The notes below the pieces were generated by a model. The model ran no database searches. It was not told the DNA's origin and saw only the letters and a list, made by a program, of their open reading frames with translations. Position numbers and translations under genes: made by a program. DNA of 12,908 nt from CAZDHT01 sp964505325 (GTDB lineage: Bacteria; Planctomycetota; PUPC01): positions 1-12,908 of the forward strand of contig CAZDHT010000152.1 in assembly GCA_964505325.1 (NCBI GenBank), written 5' to 3'. Positions 7,403 to 12,908 of the stretch are shown piece after piece; within the stretch, counting starts at the first letter, position 1; every line of letters starts with the position of its first letter.

Positions 7403-8398
7403 TTATGCGAACAGGGCGATATGTCCGCCCGTGTGGATGAACAGGATCCGGTCCGTCGGCTCGAACGCGCCCTGTGTGAGCTGATCGAGCAGCCCCGCCA
7501 TCGCTTTTCCCGTGTACGTATAGTCGAGGAAGATGCCCGCCCGCTCGGCGAGCATCCGGACCGCAGCCCGACATTCCGGGGTGGGAACCCCGTAACCCTC
7601 TCCAGCGTACTGGGTCAGCAAGGTCACATCTCCTGGTTCGGCCGTGCCATCGGAGCCGAGCCGGCTCATTATCTTCATCGCGAATTTGGCGATGTCCTTC
7701 CGCCGCTCGGCCGGATCGGCGACTGGGCTGACCGCGACCCCAACGACGCTTGCGCCCAGCCCGAACAGCTTCCGGCCCGCAATGAGTCCCGCCTGCGTGC
7801 CGGTCGAGCCGGTGGCGGTGAAGATCCGGTCGAAGGTCACGCCCAACTCATCTTCTTGCGCCTTGATTTCGCGGGCGGCGTCGACGTAGCCCATCGCGCC
7901 GGTGACGTTGGAGGCGCCGGCGGGGATGACATACGGCCGCCGGCCCTTGCCGCGAAGTTGCTCGGCGAACTCGGTCATCGACGGCTCGTCCGCATACGCG
8001 CCCTTCGGGCCGACGAAGTGGAAGACGGCGCCGCACAGCTCGGACGGGATCAGGTTGCCGGTGAGGCGCTCCGGCCGGTCGCCCTTGAGGAACAGGTGGA
8101 CGTCGAATCCGAGAGCGCGACCGGCAATCGCCGTCTGGCGGCAGTGATTGGACTGAAGACCGCCGGTGGTGAGCACGTCGTCGGCGTTCTGTCTCTGCGC
8201 TTCGGCGAGCGCGAACTCGAGTTTGCGGCCCTTGTTCCCGCCCAGGCCGAGCCCGGTCAGGTCGTCGCGCTTGATCCACAGCTCCGGCCCGCCATCGAGG
8301 CCAAGCGCTTCCTCGACGCGCCGCAGCCGCTCGATCGGCGTCGGCAACTGGCACAGCCGCAGCCGCGGCAGGGCATCCAGCGTTTCTTCAGGCGTCAC
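7403..8398 (-). CDS. PLP-dependent D-cysteine desulfhydrase / ACC deaminase family enzyme
   Basis: This 331-residue cytoplasmic enzyme of PLP fold type II starts at GTG 8398, supported by AAGGAGG 8 bases upstream. Lys56 in GLGGNKGRKLEF is the expected Schiff-base lysine. QSNHCRQTA (82-90) and GSTGTQAG (197-204) are substrate- and phosphate-binding segments. Two positions discriminate within the family: ACC deaminases have Tyr-Glu and a His-Leu-Gly-Gly motif near the C-terminus, whereas this protein has Tyr295-Thr296 (YTGKAMAG) and His322-Thr323-Gly-Gly. That favours D-cysteine desulfhydrase-like activity (D-cysteine to pyruvate, sulfide and ammonia) over ACC deaminase, though members with other D-amino-acid or sulfonate substrates exist. 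It is transcribed against the lyase operon, with 11 bases between the two stops, and divergently from the amidohydrolase. No functional tie to polysaccharide breakdown is apparent. Confidence 0.92.
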   Translation of the reverse strand: MTPEETLDALPRLRLCQLPTPIERLRRVEEALGLDGGPELWIKRDDLTGLGLGGNKGRKLEFALAEAQRQNADDVLTTGGLQSNHCRQTAIAGRALGFDVHLFLKGDRPERLTGNLIPSELCGAVFHFVGPKGAYADEPSMTEFAEQLRGKGRRPYVIPAGASNVTGAMGYVDAAREIKAQEDELGVTFDRIFTATGSTGTQAGLIAGRKLFGLGASVVGVAVSPVADPAERRKDIAKFAMKIMSRLGSDGTAEPGDVTLLTQYAGEGYGVPTPECRAAVRMLAERAGIFLDYTYTGKAMAGLLDQLTQGAFEPTDRILFIHTGGHIALFA

Positions 8399-8406
8399 CT
8401 CGGTCT

Positions 8407-8413
8407 CCTCCTT
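8407..8413 (-). promoter_or_regulatory. Shine-Dalgarno supporting the GTG start at 8398
   Basis: Read on the - strand, this is AAGGAGG, 8 bases before GTG 8398. It is a near-perfect ribosome binding site and is the reason for accepting the non-ATG start; the protein from that GTG also begins at the usual place for the family. The site overlaps the -35 candidate of the opposite-strand amidohydrolase promoter. Confidence 0.75.
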
Positions 8414-8439
8414 GCGATCCGCGATTTCGCTGCTATCCT
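8412..8439 (+). promoter_or_regulatory. Candidate sigma-70-type promoter for the amidohydrolase gene
   Basis: TTGCGA (8412-8417) and TATCCT (8434-8439) are separated by 16 bases, each matching four or five of six consensus positions, and lie 58 bases before ATG 8498. The -10 sits in GCTATCCTAC, which resembles GCTATACTAC before the lyase operon. This is a sequence match only. Confidence 0.4.
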
Positions 8440-8463
8440 ACTGCGAGCGCCGGCCGCACGCAA
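8435..8463 (-). promoter_or_regulatory. Weak candidate promoter for the divergent PLP enzyme gene
   Basis: On the - strand, TTGCGT (8463-8458) and TAGGAT (8440-8435) are 17 bases apart, upstream of GTG 8398. The matches are three and four of six. The -10 uses the same bases as the + strand -10, so the two divergent promoters, if real, would overlap and compete. Confidence 0.22.
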
Positions 8464-8484
8464 CAAGGGCCGTCGCAAGCCGGC

Positions 8485-8491
8485 AGGAGGG
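8485..8491 (+). promoter_or_regulatory. Shine-Dalgarno deciding the amidohydrolase start
   Basis: AGGAGGG lies 6 bases before ATG 8498. The reading frame is open for over 400 codons further upstream, back to 7274, but that extension runs antisense through the PLP enzyme gene and has no protein-like content. This site together with the family N-terminus fixes the start at 8498. Confidence 0.75.
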
Positions 8492-8497
8492 CGACGG

Positions 8498-10108
8498 ATG
8501 GCCGCCGATCTGGTGCTTCACCACGGCAACGTGTACACGATGGACCGGGCCGCTCCGCGCGCCGAGGCCGTCGCCATCGCGGGCGGCCGCATTGCGGCCG
8601 TGGGCGAGGAAGCCGCCATGCTGGACCTCCTGGCCCCGGATGGCCGGGCGATCAACCTGGAAGGCCGCACCGTGCTGCCCGGCTTCACCGACGCGCACCT
8701 GCACCTCCTTGGCTTCGGCCTCGGCCTCCGGCAGATCGACCTGGCCGGCGCCGCCACACTGGACGAGGCGCTGGCCCGCGTGGCGACCCGCGCGAAGACC
8801 GTTCCCCTGGGCCAATGGCTGGTCGGGCACGGCTGGGACCATTCCCTGTGGGGAACGGGCGCCATGCCCACCCGCCATGACCTGGACCGCGTGGCGCCAG
8901 GACATCCCGTGCGCCTGCAGCACAAATGCGGCCACGCCAGTTGGGTGAACACGCGCGCCCTGGAACTTGCCGGCATCACGAAGGAGACCCCCGACCCGCC
9001 GCGCGGCGAGATCGAACGGGAATCGGCGAGCGGCGAACCCGCCGGCATTCTCAAGGAAGAGGTCATGGCGTTGGTCTCGCGCCTGCTGGACGAGCCATCG
9101 GTGGATGAGGCGGCGGAAGCGATTCGCGCCGCCATTCCTCATGCCCATCGGGCCGGGCTGGTCGGGGTGCACGCCCTGCAAGGTGCGCTGGCGTTCCGCG
9201 CCTTCCAGCGATTGCGGTCGGCAGGTGAGTTGAGACTGCGAACGCTGGTGACCGTCCAGGAGGGCAACCTCGACGCGGCTATCCAGACGGGGCTGCGGTC
9301 CGGTTTCGGGGACGAGTGGCTGCGCATCGGCGGCGTCAAGGTCTTTGCGGACGGAGCGCTCGGCTCGCGCACGGCCTACATGCTGGCCCCGTATGAGGGC
9401 GAGTCGGACTACTGCGGCGTTTCCACCGCGACGCCCGAGCACCTCCGCGAGGTCGTCGACAAAGCCGCCCGGGCGGGCTTTCCGGCGTTCATCCACGCCA
9501 TCGGCGACCGCGCCAACCGCGAGGCGCTCGACGCCATCGAGGCGAGCCGAGAGGCCGGCGTGGGCCCGCACCTTCGCCATCGGATCGAGCACGCCCAGCT
9601 TCTCGACCCCGCCGACGTCGGCCGTTTCGCCGCGCTGGGCGTCGTGGCGTCGATGCAGCCCATCCACGCCACCCAGGACATGCTTATCGCGGACAAGCAC
9701 TGGGGCTCGCGCAGCGCCGGAGCCTACGCCTTCCGCAGCCTGCTGGACAGCGGCGCCGTGCTTGCCTTCGGCTCCGACTGCCCGGTCGAAGACCTGAGTC
9801 CGTTGGTCGGCATCCACGCGGCGGTTACCCGCCGGCGTGCGGACGGCTCGCCCGGCCCGGAGGGCTGGTACCCGGAACAGCGCCTGACCGTCGAGGAAGC
9901 CGTCCGCGCGTACACGATTGGGCCCGCTTACGCCGGCGGCGAGGAGGTCCTCAGGGGCAGCCTCGCCCCCGGCAAACTGGCGGACATGGTGGTCCTCTCT
10001 CAGGATATCTTCGCCGTCGACCCGATGGCCATCCTGGAGACGGAGGTGGTGGCGACCCTCGTCGGTGGCGAGTTTGTCCACGGCCAGGATGTGCTGATGG
10101 ACTCGTGA
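8498..10108 (+). CDS. Amidohydrolase family protein, YtcJ-like metal-dependent hydrolase
   Basis: This 536-residue cytoplasmic enzyme has no signal peptide. The composite small beta-domain opens with LVLHHGNVYTMD and closes with a C-terminal segment containing GSLAPGKLADMVVLSQD, as is standard for the superfamily. The barrel supplies the metal ligands in order: His67 and His69 in GFTDAHLHL, Lys281 in KVFADGALGSRTA, His333 in HAIGDRA, His365 in RIEHAQLL, and Asp427 in GSDCPVE. The KVFADGALGS and SMQPIHATQDM segments are typical of the amidohydrolase-3 / YtcJ-like branch, which is annotated across bacteria mostly without known substrate; some members act on amides or formamides. Length is normal. 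It begins 99 bases from the divergent PLP enzyme and is followed 52 bases later by the propeller gene, with which it may share a transcript. The substrate cannot be read from sequence. Confidence 0.92.
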   Translation: MAADLVLHHGNVYTMDRAAPRAEAVAIAGGRIAAVGEEAAMLDLLAPDGRAINLEGRTVLPGFTDAHLHLLGFGLGLRQIDLAGAATLDEALARVATRAKTVPLGQWLVGHGWDHSLWGTGAMPTRHDLDRVAPGHPVRLQHKCGHASWVNTRALELAGITKETPDPPRGEIERESASGEPAGILKEEVMALVSRLLDEPSVDEAAEAIRAAIPHAHRAGLVGVHALQGALAFRAFQRLRSAGELRLRTLVTVQEGNLDAAIQTGLRSGFGDEWLRIGGVKVFADGALGSRTAYMLAPYEGESDYCGVSTATPEHLREVVDKAARAGFPAFIHAIGDRANREALDAIEASREAGVGPHLRHRIEHAQLLDPADVGRFAALGVVASMQPIHATQDMLIADKHWGSRSAGAYAFRSLLDSGAVLAFGSDCPVEDLSPLVGIHAAVTRRRADGSPGPEGWYPEQRLTVEEAVRAYTIGPAYAGGEEVLRGSLAPGKLADMVVLSQDIFAVDPMAILETEVVATLVGGEFVHGQDVLMDS

Positions 10109-10160
10109 GGCGGTCGAAGCGGGCTACGGCCAAGCGTTCACTGACAGACGGAGGAGTGAC

Positions 10161-12842
10161 ATGAGTCTCATGCGATCTTACCCGCGCCGAGCTCTCGCCG
10201 TGGTGGCCGGCTTGGCGCTTCTCGGCGGGGCGGCGCACGCCGCGGGCCGGGCCGCCTTCGCACGCAAGCCGGCGGCGGCCAGGGAAGCAGACGCCACGCG
10301 CATCCGGTTCGCCGCGGCCGCGCCGACCGACTGCGCCGTCTACATCCTCGACGCGAAGGGCGCGGTTGTCCGGCACCTTGCAGCGGGCGCGATCGGGGCA
10401 CGCGCACGGCATGCCGCGCCACTGCGGCAAGGCCTGGCGCAGTCCCTGGTCTGGGACGGCAAGGACGACCGCGGGCGACCGGGGAAGGGCGGGCCGTTCA
10501 GGGTGAAGGTCGGACTCGGCCTGACCCCGCATCTCGACCGGTTCATCGGCCACAACCCGGACGCGTTGGGCGGGAACCCCGGCGCGGCTCCGGACTTCTC
10601 GGCCGTGCGGGCGCTGGCCACCGGGCCGAAGGGCGAGGTCTTCGTCTTTCACCACGTCGGCGAGCTGCACGGCGGCGAAGCCACCACCGTTTGCTCCGTC
10701 CTCAGCCGCGACGGGAAGTACCTCCGGATGATCCTGCCGTACCCGGCGGGCCTGCCGGAGGAGAAGCTCCGTGGCGCAAAGCGGCTCATACTGCCGGACG
10801 GACGGACGGTGCCATTCATCTACCAGGGTGACGTGCGGGCGCTCGTACCCGGCGGCGGGTATCTGCCCCGGCATCGCGCCGTTGTCACCCCGGACGGCCG
10901 GGTGGCGTTTGTCGGCGTTCAGGAATGGCTGCGCGTCATCCTGCGCTATCCCCAAGCGGGGATCGCGCAAGTGGCGGCCATCCACACGGACGGCGGCATT
11001 CCGCCCGGCGGCGTGCTCGGGCCCCGCATCTCCCAGATCTCCACCAGCAAACGCCCGCACGGCGGCTGCGAGGACCGGATCTCGCGGACCGCCGCCAGCC
11101 TCGCCGTCTCACCCGAGGGGACGTTCCTCTACGCAACCGGCTACCGCGAGGGCGATGGCCGGCGTTACGGCGACAAGCCCGTCCACGCCGTCTTCCGCTT
11201 CACCTGGCGGGACACGGAGGCCCGCATCTTCATCGGGCACAAGATCGAGTCGGGCGCCGGGGCGACGCGCCTGAACACGCCGATGAGCGTGGCGGTCGAC
11301 AAGAACGGCGACCTCTACGTCGCCGACCGCGGCAACGACCGCGTCGCCGTGTTCAAACCGGACGGGTCCTACCAAGGCGAGTTGAAGGTCGAGCGCCCGG
11401 ACCGCGTCGAGGTGCACCCGAAGACCGGCGCGGTGTACGTGCTCGGTGGGAAGACGATCAACCGGCTCCAGAAGTTCGCATCGTGGAAAGCATCGGGGCC
11501 CACGGCGCAGGCAACCCTCCCGTGCTCGCCGCCCCGTCGAAAGAGCGCCAGGGGCGTCGCACCGGTCATGGCGCTCGACGCGTCCGCCGACCCGCCGGTC
11601 CTGTGGTTCACCCCGCCGGCGAACGGCCAGTGCGGCTACAGCCTGCTGCAGATGGAGGACCGCGGCGGGAGCTTCGGGAAACCGGTGGACGTGGGCACGG
11701 CCGCGCAGGCGCGGCGCGTCGGCGTCGGGGCGCTGATCGACCTGACCCTCGATCGCCGGAAGGAACGGCTGTACGTGGGCTGGCGCAAGGTCAAGGACTA
11801 CCGGGTTACGGCGTGGGACGGACGAACCGGAAAGCTCCTGAAGGATGCAAAGATCCCCCGGCTGCGCGGCGGCACGGGCGACATCGCCGTCGTCGGGCTC
11901 GACGGCAGCTACTACGTGGTGCACGGGGCGCGCGGCTGGCGCCGCCCGCTGGTGGCGCGGTTCGACGGGGATCTCCGCGCGCGCCCGTTCGCCAAGGAAG
12001 ATGACGTGACCGCAGGCAATGCCCACATCCACCACCGCGGCCTCGCCGCGGACCACAAGGGCAACGTGTACGTGCTGTGGGACAAGAGCATTCTCAAGGA
12101 GAAGCGCCCCGGCGAGGCCGGCATGGCGAACAACCTGGTGGTCTATGGCCCCGACGGCACGCTGATCGACCGCAAGCGGATCGACTCCGACATCCGCGGC
12201 CTCAATTCTGTCCGGGTGGACTACGCCGGAAACTTGTACCTGGCGGTGGGTGCCCGCCCGGCCGCCAAGAAGGTCCCCGACGACTTCAAGGGCATGGACT
12301 TGGGGGTGCCGGCGCACGTGCACGTCAACACGGCCGAAATGAACTGGTACCCGCTGATGTACGGCTGCATTGTCAAGTTCGGCCCCGAAGGCGGCGCCAT
12401 CCGAAAGGGCGCCGGCGGCGTGCCCATGCACTACGGCGTCTCCAACAAGACCGAGATCAAGGGGGCGAAGTGGATCTACTACGGAGCCAGCGTCGTCGCG
12501 TCCTGGCGGACTGGCCCGCCGTACGACCTGCCCGACACGTGCCTGTGCGAGTCACCGTGGTTCGACGTGGACGGCTTCGGCCGCAGCTTCTTCCCCGACG
12601 CGTGCCGGTTCCGGGTCGGTGTGCTGGACGCCGCGGGGAACCTGGTGTGCACCTTCGGCGCCTACGGCAACCAGGACTCGGCCGGCCCTGGGAGCGCGGT
12701 GCCGGTCCCCGAGATTCCGTTCTGCTGGCCGCAGGCGGTGGCAGTAGGCGACGAGGCGGCCTATGTCGCGGATCGCCTCAACCGGCGCGTCGTCCGCGTG
12801 AAGCTGGATTACGATGCAGAGGTAACTGTTCCCCTCCCGTGA
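10161..12842 (+). CDS. Secreted NHL-type beta-propeller protein with FlgD-like N-terminal domain
   Basis: This 893-residue protein starts at ATG 10161 after GGAGGAG (10150-10156); a second ATG at 10170 is less well placed. The signal peptide probably ends after AHA at 25-27. Residues 47-120 resemble a FlgD-type Ig-like domain (TRIRFAAAAPTDCAVYILD, then SLVWDGKDDRGRP). The rest is propeller-like: a good NHL repeat at about 371-405 (TPMSVAVDKNGDLYVADRGN, then VAVFKPDGSYQGEL), further blades near 624-650 (GLAADHKGNVYVL), 681-697 (LNSVRVDYAGNLYLAVG) and 854-887 (WPQAVAVGDEAAYVADRLNR). Between the last two, 700-850 is rich in aromatics and Cys (TCLCESPWFDVDGFG, FPDACRF) and may be a specific module. 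NHL propellers bind proteins, RNA or sugars or act as enzymes, so no function is assigned. No CXXCH heme motif is present. It may be co-transcribed with the amidohydrolase, but this protein is exported and that one is not. Confidence 0.85.
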   Translation: MSLMRSYPRRALAVVAGLALLGGAAHAAGRAAFARKPAAAREADATRIRFAAAAPTDCAVYILDAKGAVVRHLAAGAIGARARHAAPLRQGLAQSLVWDGKDDRGRPGKGGPFRVKVGLGLTPHLDRFIGHNPDALGGNPGAAPDFSAVRALATGPKGEVFVFHHVGELHGGEATTVCSVLSRDGKYLRMILPYPAGLPEEKLRGAKRLILPDGRTVPFIYQGDVRALVPGGGYLPRHRAVVTPDGRVAFVGVQEWLRVILRYPQAGIAQVAAIHTDGGIPPGGVLGPRISQISTSKRPHGGCEDRISRTAASLAVSPEGTFLYATGYREGDGRRYGDKPVHAVFRFTWRDTEARIFIGHKIESGAGATRLNTPMSVAVDKNGDLYVADRGNDRVAVFKPDGSYQGELKVERPDRVEVHPKTGAVYVLGGKTINRLQKFASWKASGPTAQATLPCSPPRRKSARGVAPVMALDASADPPVLWFTPPANGQCGYSLLQMEDRGGSFGKPVDVGTAAQARRVGVGALIDLTLDRRKERLYVGWRKVKDYRVTAWDGRTGKLLKDAKIPRLRGGTGDIAVVGLDGSYYVVHGARGWRRPLVARFDGDLRARPFAKEDDVTAGNAHIHHRGLAADHKGNVYVLWDKSILKEKRPGEAGMANNLVVYGPDGTLIDRKRIDSDIRGLNSVRVDYAGNLYLAVGARPAAKKVPDDFKGMDLGVPAHVHVNTAEMNWYPLMYGCIVKFGPEGGAIRKGAGGVPMHYGVSNKTEIKGAKWIYYGASVVASWRTGPPYDLPDTCLCESPWFDVDGFGRSFFPDACRFRVGVLDAAGNLVCTFGAYGNQDSAGPGSAVPVPEIPFCWPQAVAVGDEAAYVADRLNRRVVRVKLDYDAEVTVPLP

Positions 12843-12888
12843 GCGCCGCGGGCGCCGAGGCATTTGCTTTGCTCCGAAGGTGTTGAGT

Positions 12889-12908
12889 GTGAGAGGGATA
12901 CGCGGGGG
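12889..12908 (+). CDS. Possible first codons of a further gene (runs off the right edge)
   Basis: GTG 12889 opens a frame (V-R-G-I-R-G) to the window end. GAAGG (12876-12880) lies 8 bases before it, a suitable ribosome binding distance, and the gap from the propeller gene stop is 46 bases. Only six codons are visible, so this is a suggestion and nothing can be said about the product. Confidence 0.25.

Noticed and set aside
7414..7430. Possible hairpin GGGCG/CGCCC near the convergent stops
   Set aside because: Five-base stem with a seven-base loop inside the PLP coding sequence and no T tract on either strand, so not a credible terminator. The 11 bases between the convergent stops hold none either.
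7274..8497. Upstream extension of the amidohydrolase frame by over 400 codons
   Set aside because: It runs antisense through the PLP enzyme gene, is not family-like, and a strong ribosome binding site plus the expected N-terminus mark 8498 as the start.
8438..10081. 547-codon - strand frame opposite the amidohydrolase
   Set aside because: Antisense shadow; the + strand gene carries all metal-ligand motifs.
11109..12431. 440-codon - strand frame opposite the propeller gene
   Set aside because: Low-complexity His/Val/Ala/Arg-rich translation, antisense to a clear exported protein.
12843..12870. GCGCC-GCG-GGCGC stem-loop just after the propeller gene stop
   Set aside because: The five-pair stem is real, but the following sequence has only short broken T runs, so a rho-independent terminator is not supported.

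Overview
The window is strongly GC-rich, gene-dense DNA. It encodes exported proteins typical of Planctomycetes and related PVC or environmental lineages: family-1-type pectate lyases with a calcium-binding tail, HEAT-repeat proteins, a transglutaminase-like lipoprotein, and an NHL-type propeller protein with a FlgD-like front domain. The lineage is inferred from protein style only; no rRNA, tRNA or other marker is present. I see no mobile element, CRISPR array or RNA gene. All the genes with a visible start have clear purine-rich Shine-Dalgarno sequences.

Layout. (1) Positions 2-700 hold the end of a gene entering from the left, probably a carbohydrate-active or similar secreted enzyme. (2) After a 166-bp gap with a possible promoter, positions 867-7391 hold a tight three-gene + strand operon: a lipoprotein with a transglutaminase-like fold, an Asp-box and C-terminal HEAT repeats; a pectate lyase; and a second, paralogous pectate lyase fused to a long C-terminal HEAT-repeat array. 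Gaps are 3 and 21 bp, and the first junction looks translationally coupled. (3) On the - strand, 7403-8398 is a PLP enzyme of the D-cysteine desulfhydrase / ACC deaminase family, converging on the operon with only 11 bp between the stops. (4) Divergent from it across 99 bp is an amidohydrolase of the YtcJ-like family (8498-10108), followed by a secreted propeller protein (10161-12842). A few codons of a possible further gene sit at the right edge.

How the genes may work together. The 867-7391 operon is best read as an exported pectin- or polyuronate-cleaving unit. Two lyases share a catalytic beta-helix and a calcium-binding module. One lyase and the co-encoded lipoprotein both end in HEAT repeats, a protein-interaction scaffold. 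A lipid-anchored HEAT protein beside a HEAT-tailed lyase suggests surface assembly of the enzymes, which is inference. The PLP enzyme and amidohydrolase look like ordinary cytoplasmic small-molecule enzymes with no evident link to the operon. The propeller protein is exported and of unknown role. The most unusual item is the lyase-HEAT fusion next to a second HEAT protein in the same operon.
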